Positions 22,401-30,905 of a stretch of 64,000 nt of DNA are shown here, piece by piece. Below the pieces are notes generated by a model. That model was given only the letters and a program-made list of their open reading frames with translations. It did not search any database and was not told the DNA's origin. A program made the position numbers and the translations under genes. Origin of the DNA: an uncultured delta proteobacterium (GTDB taxonomy: Bacteria; Desulfobacterota; Desulfobulbia; Desulfobulbales; Desulfurivibrionaceae). The DNA is taken from assembly GCA_903869265.1 (NCBI GenBank), contig CAIPYE010000014.1:186001-250000 (forward strand). The letters run 5' to 3'. Positions within the stretch are counted from its first letter, which is position 1, and the number at the start of each line of letters is the position of its first letter.

Positions 22401-24719
22401 GTGACCAGAAAGAAAATATTTCTCTATTTCGTTCTTTTTTTCTGCATCGAGGCCGTGTTCATCGGTCTGCTCTCCTGGGGAAAACAGCGCGCCGAACAGC
22501 AGTATATCGAGAGCGTGCTTGTCCATCACCAGGGGGAATACAATTCCATCGTCGCGTCCTTTGGTCGGTTGGCCCGCGTTACGGCCCAGGAAATCTTTAT
22601 GCGGCCCGAGGCCGTTGCCATTTTTTCCAAGGCCACCCAGGCCGGCGGGCATGAGCGCGATCGTCTGCGCACCCAGTTGTACGATCTGCTGCTCCCATCC
22701 TACAACAATCTCGGCCAGGAATATTTCCGGCAGGTGCACTACAATTTTGCCGACGGGATCAGCTTTTTGCGGATGCATCTGCCGGAGCGCTTCGGCGACA
22801 ATTTGTTCGCGGCCCGACCTTCCGTGCGCATTGCCAACATCGAACAGCGCCTTGTGGAAGGTTTTGAGGTGGGCCGCGACTACCATGCCTTCCGCCATGT
22901 CTTTCCGTTGCAAAAAGACGGGATTCATCTGGGCACCGTGGAGGTGAGCGAGCCCTTTTACGTGCTCAGCAAAGCCTTGCGGCAGGTCTATCCGGAAGAA
23001 TATTATCTTGTTCTCAAAAAAGACCTTCTGGTGGAAAGGCTCACCCCGCAGGGGTTGGAAAATTATGAGGGCTCCACCCTGGTGGAGGGCTATCTCCAGG
23101 AAAAAGCCGATTTTGTGGCGGGCCCCAAGGACCATGCCCATGACGGACATCTGGATTCCGGCCTCATTGCTCGGCTGAACAAGGCTATCAGAGCGAAGAT
23201 TTCTGGCCGTCTGGCAGCGGGCAAGCCCTTTGCCCAAGACGTTCTGCTTGACGGGCAGAAGTATCTGATCGTCTTTTTGCCGGTTGTCGAGGTCGACGGT
23301 CGGATAGCGGGCTTTCTGATTTCCTACGGGGCGGAACCCGCCCTGAGTTCCATCCTGCATGCCTATGTCTTTGCCGATTTCCTGGCCACGGTGCTGCTTT
23401 TGTTGCTGTTTGGCCTGCATCTTCGGGACACCCGGAAGATCTCCGGACAGCTCAGTTTCCAGCAGCAGCTCATGGAGACCATCCCCATCCCCATCTGCCT
23501 GAAAGACCTGCACGGAGTATTCACCAGTTGCAACCAAGCCTTTGTCGAGATGTTCCGTCTGCCCAGGGAAAGGATCATCGGCCAGCGTAACGCCGACCTC
23601 ATTGATCCGCAGGCTGCCGCGCAGCAGGAGGCTCTGGATGCAAAGGTCATCGCCTCAGGGGAGAGGCAGCAGGAAGAGTTGCACCTACTCCATCCGGACG
23701 GAACCACTCTTGACCTGCTGGTGGTCAAGGGGCCGTTTGTTGACGCGCACGACAGGATTGACGGGGTCATCGGTTCCGCCGTTGACATTACCGAGCAGAA
23801 ACGGAGCGCGGCGAAAATTCAGCAGGCTTATGCCGAGCTGGACCAGATCTTCAATACTGCGGCCAACGGCATGCGGGTGGTGGACAGGAATCATATCGTC
23901 CTGCGGGCCAATCAGACCTTCTGCACCCTCACTGGTCTGACCGAGCAGGAGGTTGTCGGCAGGGAATGTTCCGACGCCTTTGGCGGTTCAGCCTGCCAGA
24001 CCGAACAGTGCCCCCTGACCCGGATCCTTGAAAAGCCCCAGCGCTTGGAATCCGAGCTGATCAAAATTCTGCCATCGGGCCGCAGGATTGAATGCGCCGT
24101 CACCGCCACCCCCTATTTCGGCGTCAACGGAGAGCTTGTTGGGATTATTGAGGATTTCAAAGATATCACCCATCACAAGGAGCTGGAGCAGCATCTTCGG
24201 GAGATCGCCATCACCGATGAGTTGACCGGGCTTTTCAACCGGCGTGGTTTCCTGACTCTGGCGGAGAAGCAAATGGGCAACGCCCTGCGGGCCGAGTACG
24301 ATATGTTTTTGATCTTTGCCGACCTGGACAACATGAAGATGATCAACGATACCTTGGGCCATGAAACCGGGGATCTGGCCCTTGCCACGGTCGGTTCGAT
24401 CTTGCGCGCCACCTTCCGTCAGGCCGATATCCTTGCCCGTCTGGGCGGGGATGAGTTTGCCGTCTTCATCTCCTGCAAGCCTGGAACGGAGAGCGAACAG
24501 GCCATTCTCTCCAGGCTGGAGGCCAATATCACCCAGGAAAACCGGGACGGAGAACTGCCGTTTACCATTGCCGTCAGCTTTGGCGTGGTGCGGCTTGAAA
24601 AGGACGAAACCCTGGGGCAGGTTATGATCCGAGCCGATGGGCTGATGTACGACAGCAAGCTCAGGAAAAAAGAGGCTGCGCGGAACAACGGGAAAACTAC
24701 CTCTTCCCTCGGAGCCTAA
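22401..24719 (+). CDS. Membrane-bound PAS-GGDEF diguanylate cyclase
   Basis: The start is GTG 22401, six bases after TGGAGG, giving 772 residues. Helix 1 (IFLYFVLFFCIEAVFIGLL) and helix 2 (about residues 315-335, FADFLATVLLLLLFGLHL) bracket a ~290-residue periplasmic sensor of double-Cache size. Two PAS domains follow (QQLMETIPIPICLKDLHG and IFNTAANGMRVVDRNH), then a GGDEF domain: active site GGDEF at 682-686 and inhibitory I-site RQAD exactly five residues before it. The intact motifs predict c-di-GMP synthesis with product feedback. PilZ receptors occur at 45758 and 56239. Confidence 0.9.
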   Translation: MTRKKIFLYFVLFFCIEAVFIGLLSWGKQRAEQQYIESVLVHHQGEYNSIVASFGRLARVTAQEIFMRPEAVAIFSKATQAGGHERDRLRTQLYDLLLPSYNNLGQEYFRQVHYNFADGISFLRMHLPERFGDNLFAARPSVRIANIEQRLVEGFEVGRDYHAFRHVFPLQKDGIHLGTVEVSEPFYVLSKALRQVYPEEYYLVLKKDLLVERLTPQGLENYEGSTLVEGYLQEKADFVAGPKDHAHDGHLDSGLIARLNKAIRAKISGRLAAGKPFAQDVLLDGQKYLIVFLPVVEVDGRIAGFLISYGAEPALSSILHAYVFADFLATVLLLLLFGLHLRDTRKISGQLSFQQQLMETIPIPICLKDLHGVFTSCNQAFVEMFRLPRERIIGQRNADLIDPQAAAQQEALDAKVIASGERQQEELHLLHPDGTTLDLLVVKGPFVDAHDRIDGVIGSAVDITEQKRSAAKIQQAYAELDQIFNTAANGMRVVDRNHIVLRANQTFCTLTGLTEQEVVGRECSDAFGGSACQTEQCPLTRILEKPQRLESELIKILPSGRRIECAVTATPYFGVNGELVGIIEDFKDITHHKELEQHLREIAITDELTGLFNRRGFLTLAEKQMGNALRAEYDMFLIFADLDNMKMINDTLGHETGDLALATVGSILRATFRQADILARLGGDEFAVFISCKPGTESEQAILSRLEANITQENRDGELPFTIAVSFGVVRLEKDETLGQVMIRADGLMYDSKLRKKEAARNNGKTTSSLGA

Positions 24720-24730
24720 CGCTTACCTGC

Positions 24731-24825
24731 GGGAGAGGGGTGGGGTGAGGGGGACATTGCCGAATAATGGTGTTTGGGTTGACCTTCCCCCACCCCCTCA
24801 GCCCCCTCCCGTCATGGGAGGGGGG
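24731..24825. repeat. G-rich/C-rich imperfect inverted repeat
   Basis: A G-rich tract at 24731-24754 (GGGAGAGGGGTGGGGTGAGG and on) faces a C-rich tract at 24785-24810, forming a long imperfect hairpin; a further GGGAGGGGGG follows. This resembles the common bacterial intergenic repeat of the GGGAGAGGG...GTGAGGG type. It could also act as a bidirectional terminator after the diguanylate cyclase gene, or form a G-quadruplex on the + strand. Confidence 0.6.
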
Positions 24826-24928
24826 ATCTCGCTCCGACCAGGGCACACGCCTCAATTTTCAAGTTTTTCTCCCCGCAAGCCGAAACGTATCCTGAAGAGG
24901 CAACATTCTCTTCAGGGAGGGTTTCGCC

Positions 24929-25996
24929 ATGAAAATCGCCACTGCTGTCGTCAGTTTGACAAGCACCCACGCGCTGCACGAAGAACACACCAAGGAAGAA
25001 TCGCTCCGCCTCTGGGTGGGCGATACACGGCCTGTTTTTGCCGGGGAAGAAGAGCCAGCCGCCGCCGCGCAGGTGCTGATCTCCCCGGAGGGTCGGCAGC
25101 TCCAGCAGGCCGCGGGTCAGTCGCTGGTGGCCGATGCTGTCGCCACGCCGCCTGATGCCTTTCCGTCGGAAGACCCGAAGCTCAAAGCCATGCGTCTTAT
25201 TCTTGAAGCGCTCACCGGTCGGAAGATCCGCATCGCCAGTTTTGAGTCGCTCTCCGTTGACAATGGCGGCCCCTCTTCTGGCGCCACTCAGGGAGCAAAC
25301 CCGGCAGAATCCCCGCCTGCCCGCCAGGGCTGGGGCCTTGAATACGATCTGAAAGAAACGGTGAACGAGCAGGAAGCCTTGAATTTTTCCGCCACCGGCA
25401 AGGTCGTCACCGCAGACGGGCAGACCATTGATTTCCAGATTCAGGTGGCCATGCAGCGGGAATTCGTGTCCGCGACCAATGTGCAGGTCCGGGCCGGAGA
25501 CGCCAAGTTGGTTGATCCGCTGGTCATCAATTTCAACGGTAAGGCTGCGGAGTTGAGCGGTGGTCGCTTTGCCTTTGATCTTGATGGGGACGGCAAGAGC
25601 GAGCAGATTTCCGGACTTGCCCCAGGCAGCGGCTTTCTTGCCTTGGACCGCAACCAAGACGGCAAGATCAACAACGGCCTGGAGCTTTTCGGCCCGGCCA
25701 CCGGCCAGGGATTTGGAGAATTGGCCAAGCTGGACAGCGACGGCAATGGCTGGCTTGATGAAAACGACCCGTTGTATACCCAACTGCGGGTATGGATGCG
25801 GGACCAAGCCGGAAACGAGTCGCTGACCAGCCTTGCCCAAAATAATGTCGGCGCGATCTTTCTCAGTCCCGCCAAAACAGCCTTTGCTCTGAAAGACAGC
25901 AACAATGGTTTGCAGGGTCAGCTCCGGGAAAGCTCGATCTTTTTGGGGGAAAACGGTGGAACCGGGACGGTGCAGGAGGTTGATCTTGCGGTGTGA
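24929..25996 (+). CDS. Calcium-binding-repeat protein (EF-hand/dockerin-like loops)
   Basis: 355 residues from an ATG preceded by CAGGGAGGG. There is no signal peptide. The first 200 residues are low in recognisable motifs. The C-terminal half has three Asp-rich loops of the calcium-binding DxDxDG type: DLDGDGKSEQ (about 215), DRNQDGKINNG (about 240) and DSDGNGWLDEND (about 270). Similar proteins are annotated as VCBS/FG-GAP or hemolysin-type calcium-binding repeat proteins and are usually surface or flagellum-associated. It stands alone between repeats. The role is unassigned. Confidence 0.6.
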   Translation: MKIATAVVSLTSTHALHEEHTKEESLRLWVGDTRPVFAGEEEPAAAAQVLISPEGRQLQQAAGQSLVADAVATPPDAFPSEDPKLKAMRLILEALTGRKIRIASFESLSVDNGGPSSGATQGANPAESPPARQGWGLEYDLKETVNEQEALNFSATGKVVTADGQTIDFQIQVAMQREFVSATNVQVRAGDAKLVDPLVINFNGKAAELSGGRFAFDLDGDGKSEQISGLAPGSGFLALDRNQDGKINNGLELFGPATGQGFGELAKLDSDGNGWLDENDPLYTQLRVWMRDQAGNESLTSLAQNNVGAIFLSPAKTAFALKDSNNGLQGQLRESSIFLGENGGTGTVQEVDLAV

Positions 25997-26038
25997 TGCG
26001 GGCGAGGGGTTTGTTTCGCCAAATAACTGTAGCAAGCT

Positions 26039-26110
26039 CCGTTCGGCCTGAGCCTGTCGAAGGCCAGTAGTGGCAATGGAACCGCGGTTCGACAGGCTCA
26101 CCGCGAACGG
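26039..26110. repeat. REP-like inverted repeat (TTCGACAGGCTCA)
   Basis: Arms 26039-26061 and 26088-26110 are 23 bases long with three mismatches (core TTCGACAGGCTCA, outer CGAACGG). Same family as 16922-16989. It is intergenic, downstream of the calcium-repeat protein. Confidence 0.75.
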
Positions 26111-26159
26111 GGTAACTGTTTTGTGACAAAACGAGGATAAACCTGCACTTCATAATTTG

Positions 26160-26291
26160 TAAACGACCACAGGGTGGTGCAGATGCGCGAAAGAGATTTG
26201 TCCGCCAGACATCAGGTATGCGAACAGACCGATGACAGGTACGCGAGCGAAGCGAGACTCCGAGGCAGATGCGCCGTCTTGTGGTCGTTTA
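26160..26291 (-). repeat. Structured dispersed repeat, copy 3 (132 bp)
   Basis: Terminal arms 26160-26171 and 26280-26291 pair perfectly over 12 bases (TAAACGACCACA). On the minus strand the interior reads CGCATCTGCCTCGGAGTCTC then CTGTCATCGGTCTGTTC, matching copy 2 at 31649-31817, with a second CGCATCTGC near the far end. It begins three bases after the stop of the REC-kinase gene, in the same relative orientation as the other copies. Its outer stem sequence is unrelated to theirs. Confidence 0.7.
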
Positions 26292-26294
26292 GAC

Positions 26295-27410
26295 TTAGGC
26301 CCCAGGCAGGCTGAAGGTGAAGCACGACCCTTTGTCCGGGGTTGACTGCACCGTTATCACGCCGCGATGGGCTTGGGCCACGGTCTGACACAGGCTCAAG
26401 CCCAGGCCAACCCCGGAAACGGATGCTTGCACCGAGCCAGGCGCGGCCTGGACGCCCTTGGTGGTGAAAAACGGGTCGAAGATCTTGGGCAGATATTTCT
26501 TGGGGATGCCGCAGCCGTTATCCGTGACCCGGACAAAAATATTTTTGTCCTGCCTTCCGGTTTCGATAAGCACGGTGCGCGCCTCTTTTCCCAGGGTGGC
26601 GTGGGCGGCATTGCGGATCAGGTTCATGATCAGCTGTTTGGCCAGGCCGAAATTGAGCACCGCGTTGCAGTCCGTGGCAAACCCGGTTTCGATCTGGATT
26701 CCTGCCTTCTCCATCTCTTTGCGGCAGAAGGAAAGGGCCTCGACCACCGTATCCGTCAGGCTGCCGTGGGCAAAACCCCACTGGGCGCTCTGGTCGCTGA
26801 AGGTGGACAACTCCCTGACGATTTCCGTGCCGCGCTTGCTAAATACCCTGACCTGTTCCAGCTGTTCACGGACCTCGTCCGGCAGATCCTTGTGGAGCAG
26901 GGCCATCTGCACATAGCCCAGGATGCCCACATCGATATTGTTGAACTGATGGGCAATCCCGGCCACGAGATGGCCCAGGGCTGCGAGGCGTTCCGCCCGA
27001 TGGAGCTGCTCTTCGGCCTGGCGACGGCAGGCCATGGCCTCGTGGTACTGGAAACCGTTGCGCACGGCCATGACCAGTTCCCGGTTGTCCTGCCAGGGTT
27101 TGGTGATGTAGCGCCAGACCGCTTCTTCGCTCACCGCTTGCATGATGCTGTCGATGTCCAGATACGCGGTGAAGATCATGCCGACAAAGAAATGGTTTTT
27201 CTGGCGGGCTCGGTGGAGAAGCTCCAGACCGTTCATGCCGGGCATGCGCAAATCGCTGACAATGACCTGGGGAGTATCCTCTTCCACCAGCCGCAGGGCT
27301 TCTTCGCCGCTGCTGGCCAGCAGCACACCGTATTCTTCCTTGGCAAAGGCCAGTTCAATGGTTTTAAGAATTACCGGATTGTCATCCACGAAGAGTACGG
27401 TCTGACGCAT
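26295..27410 (-). CDS. Receiver-histidine kinase protein (REC-HisKA-HATPase)
   Basis: 371 residues, soluble. Residues 1-120 are a receiver with VLFVDDNPVILK and the phospho-Asp in VIVSDLRMPGMNG. A linker helix leads to the kinase core: AALGHLVAGIAHQFNNIDVG (H-box), the N-box LIMNLIRNAAHA, G1 VTDNGCGIPKKYL and G2 SGVGLGLSLCQTV. With a receiver in front of the kinase and no sensor domain, it should itself be switched by an upstream kinase. It is monocistronic on the minus strand, with a repeat element directly after its stop. The partner is unknown. Confidence 0.88.
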   Translation of the reverse strand: MRQTVLFVDDNPVILKTIELAFAKEEYGVLLASSGEEALRLVEEDTPQVIVSDLRMPGMNGLELLHRARQKNHFFVGMIFTAYLDIDSIMQAVSEEAVWRYITKPWQDNRELVMAVRNGFQYHEAMACRRQAEEQLHRAERLAALGHLVAGIAHQFNNIDVGILGYVQMALLHKDLPDEVREQLEQVRVFSKRGTEIVRELSTFSDQSAQWGFAHGSLTDTVVEALSFCRKEMEKAGIQIETGFATDCNAVLNFGLAKQLIMNLIRNAAHATLGKEARTVLIETGRQDKNIFVRVTDNGCGIPKKYLPKIFDPFFTTKGVQAAPGSVQASVSGVGLGLSLCQTVAQAHRGVITVQSTPDKGSCFTFSLPGA

Positions 27411-27538
27411 GAAGGCTCCCTGCCTGCGGAATTTGGGTGGCTGCTACTTCTGTGTATCAGGATATGACGAAAGGGCGAGTGCTGTCAAGCACGCCCGCAA
27501 CTTTCCGTCAGCCTGACCCTGGCGATGGTGGCGGAATT

Positions 27539-27961
27539 TCAGTGGAGTTCCTCGCCGGTGGTGGTCATGACCAGTTGGCCATGCTTGACCCCCTTCACCC
27601 CGATGAGTTCGTTGGCGATCCGTTTCACCTCTCCCACCGGTCCCCGCACCACCAGAACCTCCAGGCAGTTATGCGCGTCGAGATGCACATGGAGGGCGGA
27701 GATGACCCGGTCGTGGTGGGCGTGCTGGTGCTCGGTCAGCTTGTCGGAAAGATCCCGGACATGGTGGTTGTACACCAGGGTTACGGTGCCGACCACTTCC
27801 GCATCTCCGGCGGCAGCCCATTTCTCCTCCACCAGGGCCGAGCGGATCAGGTCGCGGATCGCTTCGGAGCGGTTCATGTAGCCCTTGGCCTCGATGTGCT
27901 GGTCATAGCTTTCCAGCAGTTTTTCATCCAGCGAGATTCCGAAACGGATTGTTTTTCCCAT
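27539..27961 (-). CDS. nikR: Nickel-responsive regulator NikR
   Basis: 140 residues. The N-terminus is a ribbon-helix-helix DNA-binding domain ([34 protein letters not shown]); the C-terminus is an ACT-like metal-binding domain with the high-affinity nickel ligands: His in HQHAHHD and the HVHLDAHNC cluster (His, His, Cys). The apo-protein binds DNA weakly; Ni2+ loading promotes repression. It is divergent from the nickel-uptake operon starting at 28156, with a candidate operator between them. Confidence 0.95.
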   Translation of the reverse strand: MGKTIRFGISLDEKLLESYDQHIEAKGYMNRSEAIRDLIRSALVEEKWAAAGDAEVVGTVTLVYNHHVRDLSDKLTEHQHAHHDRVISALHVHLDAHNCLEVLVVRGPVGEVKRIANELIGVKGVKHGQLVMTTTGEELH

Positions 27962-28017
27962 GGGGCTTCTCCTTGCAAAAAGTGTTGACGCCTATTTCTG
28001 AATATTGTATTGAATCC

Positions 28018-28044
28018 GTGTTACTAAACAAAATCCCGTGCTAC
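28018..28044. promoter_or_regulatory. Candidate NikR operator
   Basis: GTGTTAC (28018-28024), a 13-base spacer and GTGCTAC (28038-28044). The first half equals the half-site I recall for deltaproteobacterial NikR (GTGTTAC-N13/14-GTAACAC); the second half matches the expected inverted half at only four of seven bases. Its place between nikR and the nickel-uptake genes supports the call. Confidence 0.45.
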
Positions 28045-28155
28045 TTGTCGCTGGATATGCTCCCTGTCGCGATGGATTTTGTTTTTTGGAAAAATACCCG
28101 GCATGGCGTCAGGGAACACGCTAATTATTAAGGGAAGACCGAAGGAGCGTAGAAA

Positions 28156-28941
28156 ATGAAATTATCCCCTGTATCAAGGAAGCAACACCTGTCTGTCCCC
28201 CTTGCTTTTATGAGCCTCCTCTCCTGCGCGACAGCTGCTTTTGCCATGCACCCCCTGATCACGGACGATGCCGGCACCATGGGCACAGGCAAGTCCCAGC
28301 TCGAACTGACCGGTGAATATGGGCATGATAAGGAAGATGGCATCACCACGAAAACACGGCAGGGGGCCGCGTGCTTAACATACGGGCTTGGCGAATCGGT
28401 GGATCTTGTTGCCGGAATTCCCTATCTGCATGTCAGAACCAGCGACGACACGGGCAACAACACCGAAAACGGCTTCTCCGACACCTCCCTTGCCGTGAAA
28501 TGGAGGTTCTATGAGCACGATGGCTTAAGCCTTGCCATTAAACCAGGGCTCACCTTGCCCACCGGGGATGATGAAAAAGAGTTGGGCTCGGGCAAGGCCA
28601 CCTACAGTCTCTTTTTTATTACTTCAAAGGAAATGGACCCGTGGGGCTTCCATCTCAACCTCGGCTATATCCGAAACGAAAACAGCCTGGATGAAGAAAA
28701 GAACATCTGGCATGCGTCCATCGCTTCCACCTTTGCCTTGACCGAAAATCTCAAGGCGGTCGCGAACCTTGGCGTTGAAAGTGATCCGGACAAACTCGGG
28801 AGCACCGATCCCGCCTTTCTCCTTGGCGGGCTCATCTATTCCCTGTCTGAGAATGTTGATCTCGATTGCGGGATCAAGTACGGACTCAGTAATTCCGAGA
28901 CCGACCGCACCGTGCTTGCTGGGATCACCTGGAAATTTTAG
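28156..28941 (+). CDS. Outer-membrane beta-barrel protein (MetA-type transporter family), nickel-locus
   Basis: 261 residues with a signal peptide (residues about 1-30, LAFMSLLSCATAAFA, cleavage near AFA-MHP) followed by MHPLITDDAGTMGTGKSQLEL, a typical opening of Phenol_MetA_deg-type barrels. Alternating amphipathic strands (SLAVKWRFYEHDGLSLAIKP) continue to a terminal TVLAGITWKF ending in Phe, as outer-membrane barrels do. It is the first gene of the operon downstream of the NikR box, 43 bases before nikMN. Inference: an outer-membrane channel for nickel. Confidence 0.72.
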   Translation: MKLSPVSRKQHLSVPLAFMSLLSCATAAFAMHPLITDDAGTMGTGKSQLELTGEYGHDKEDGITTKTRQGAACLTYGLGESVDLVAGIPYLHVRTSDDTGNNTENGFSDTSLAVKWRFYEHDGLSLAIKPGLTLPTGDDEKELGSGKATYSLFFITSKEMDPWGFHLNLGYIRNENSLDEEKNIWHASIASTFALTENLKAVANLGVESDPDKLGSTDPAFLLGGLIYSLSENVDLDCGIKYGLSNSETDRTVLAGITWKF

Positions 28942-28984
28942 CGGATAATCGCTAACTCCCTCTCAATATTAAGGAGAAAACACC

Positions 28985-30013
28985 ATGCATATGGCTGACG
29001 CGTTGTTATCCCCCGCTGTCGGCGGGGCCATGTGGGCCGTTTCCGCTGGCGCCATCATATACTGTTCCAGAAAGTTGCGCAAAGAAATGGACGGGGGCAA
29101 GGCGCCGCTCATGGGGGTACTGGGCGCCTTTCTCTTTGCCGCGCAGATGATCAACTTTACCATTCCGGCCACCGGCTCCAGCGGCCATCTTGGCGGCGGC
29201 CTGCTCCTGGCGGTTTTGCTTGGGCCGGCGGCCGCCTTCATCACCATTGCCTCGGTGCTGGTGGTGCAGGCGTTGTTTTTTGCCGACGGGGGGTTGCTGG
29301 CCCTGGGTTGCAATATCTTCAACCTCGGTTTTCTGCCTGCCTTTCTCGCCTATCCCCTGATCTACAAGCCGTTGGCGGGCAACGCTCCGAACAAGCCCCG
29401 GATAGCCGTGGCCGCCATGGTTGCCGCCATCGTCGGCCTTCAGTTGGGAGCCTTTGCCGTGGTGCTTGAGACCGTGGCCTCGGGGATTTCCTCCCTGCCC
29501 TTTGCCACCTTTGTCAGCCTCATGCAGCCGATTCATCTGGCCATCGGCGTGGTGGAGGGGCTGGTGACCGGGGCGGTGATTTCCTTTGTCCATCAAGCCC
29601 GCCCGGAAATTATCCGGAGCGTCCAGGAGGACCGCCCCCTTGGCGCAACCCCATTGCGCAACGTCCTGGTGGCCTTTCTTGCCGCCGCCTTGCTGACCGG
29701 CGGGTTTGTTTCCTGGTTTGCCTCGAAAAACCCCGATGGTCTGGAATGGGCCATTGCCAAGGTCACTGGCGGGGAAGAATCCGCCGAGGTGCGGGCGGGG
29801 TCTGGCCTGCACGCTCGCCTCGCTGCGCTGCAGGAAGCGATTGCCTTCCTGCCGGAGTATACGTTCAAAAAATCCGAGCAACAACCGGAAAACGTGGCTG
29901 GGCAGGAATCCCCTCTGGGAACCAGCGTGGCCGGAATTGTCGGCGGCTTGCTGACCCTGGCCATCGCTTTCCTGAGCGGGAAATTCTTAAGGAAACAGGG
30001 CAGGGTGGCTTGA
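28985..30013 (+). CDS. Nickel ECF transporter fused S-component NikM-NikN
   Basis: 342 residues. The N-terminal 215 residues are a CbiM/NikM substrate-binding membrane subunit: the processed-type N-terminus MHMADALLSP (His2 is the metal ligand in this family), multiple hydrophobic helices and LMQPIHLAIGVVEGLVTGA. The C-terminal part has the PDGLE-type (NikN/CbiN) region: FASKNPDGLEWAIAKVTG followed by a last helix VAGIVGGLLTLAIAFLSG. It binds and translocates Ni2+ (or Co2+) with NikQ and NikO. NikR and the absence of cobalamin genes favour nickel. Confidence 0.88.
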   Translation: MHMADALLSPAVGGAMWAVSAGAIIYCSRKLRKEMDGGKAPLMGVLGAFLFAAQMINFTIPATGSSGHLGGGLLLAVLLGPAAAFITIASVLVVQALFFADGGLLALGCNIFNLGFLPAFLAYPLIYKPLAGNAPNKPRIAVAAMVAAIVGLQLGAFAVVLETVASGISSLPFATFVSLMQPIHLAIGVVEGLVTGAVISFVHQARPEIIRSVQEDRPLGATPLRNVLVAFLAAALLTGGFVSWFASKNPDGLEWAIAKVTGGEESAEVRAGSGLHARLAALQEAIAFLPEYTFKKSEQQPENVAGQESPLGTSVAGIVGGLLTLAIAFLSGKFLRKQGRVA

Positions 30014-30044
30014 AGCAGCACGGGAGTATGGGGATTGCTGAACA

Positions 30045-30082
30045 CGGGAAGGAGGTTGAACGCCTCTTCCCCTCTTTTTTTT
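30045..30082 (+). terminator. Terminator-like hairpin between nikMN and nikQ
   Basis: GGGAAGGAGG (from 30045) pairs with CCTCTTCCC (30063-30071) with one bulge, followed by CTC and eight T residues. The T-run abuts the ribosome site of nikQ. It fits a Rho-independent terminator inside the operon, likely partial, or an attenuator. Confidence 0.5.
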
Positions 30083-30092
30083 GGAGAGGCGG

Positions 30093-30905
30093 ATGGCATC
30101 CATTGGCGGAGCGGTAAAGGATTTTAGACAGCTCGACCTGATGGCCACCGGGAATACGGGGGTGCATCGGCTCGATGCCAGGGCCAAGGTGCTGGTGACC
30201 CTGGTCTTCATTCTGGCCGTGGTTTCCCTGGGTAAATACGAACTGGCTGCGCTATTCCCCTTTTTTTTCTACCCGGCGGTTATCATGGCGCTGGGCAATC
30301 TGCCGGCCCGCCATATTGCCGGGAAGGTCGTGGTTGTCCTGCCCTTTGCCCTGATGGTGGGGCTGTTCAATCCCCTATTCGACCAAACAGTGCTGGTTCG
30401 CCTCGGCCCCCTTGCCATCAGCGGCGGCTGGCTCTCCTGCGCCTCCATCCTGGTTCGGGCGACGCTCACCGTCGGCGCTGCCCTCATCCTGGTCGGCATA
30501 ACCGGCTTTCCCGCGATCTGCCAAGCCCTTGATCAGTTGGGCATGCCCCGAATCTTTACCGTGCAGCTTCTCTTTCTCTACCGCTATCTTTTTGTGCTCA
30601 GCGAAGAAGGCACCCGGACGGCGCGGGCCCGCGAGCTCCGGGCTTTTGGTAACAAAGGCTTGGGCTTAAGCTCCTACGGTTCGTTGATCAGCCATCTCCT
30701 GCTGCGCACCTGGCTGCGGGCGGAGCGGATTCACCTCGCCATGCTGGCCAGGGGGTTTACCGGGGATTTCCACCCACGCCGGACAACCCGGTTCGGGGTC
30801 TGGGAGTTTCTCTTTCTTGCGGGCTGGTCGGGGTTGTTTCTGTTTTTTCGTCTGGTTAATGTTTCCCAGCTTTTGGGATCCATTGTTACAGGGAGGCTGG
30901 GATGA
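30093..30905 (+). CDS. ECF transporter T component (NikQ/CbiQ)
   Basis: 270 residues from ATG 30093, preceded by GGAGAGGCGG; a TTG at 30081 is not needed. Five to six membrane helices, with the CbiQ coupling-helix signatures AREEGTRT-like EEGTRTARARELRAFG and RAERIHLAMLARGF, which contact the ATPase. It joins the substrate subunit NikMN to the ATPase NikO in the inner membrane. The NikO start codon overlaps its stop (ATGA). Confidence 0.9.
   Translation: MASIGGAVKDFRQLDLMATGNTGVHRLDARAKVLVTLVFILAVVSLGKYELAALFPFFFYPAVIMALGNLPARHIAGKVVVVLPFALMVGLFNPLFDQTVLVRLGPLAISGGWLSCASILVRATLTVGAALILVGITGFPAICQALDQLGMPRIFTVQLLFLYRYLFVLSEEGTRTARARELRAFGNKGLGLSSYGSLISHLLLRTWLRAERIHLAMLARGFTGDFHPRRTTRFGVWEFLFLAGWSGLFLFFRLVNVSQLLGSIVTGRLG

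Noticed and set aside
24745-25155. Plus-strand open frame overlapping the start of the calcium-repeat protein
   Set aside because: It runs through a G/C-rich repeat and conflicts with the better-supported gene starting at 24929.
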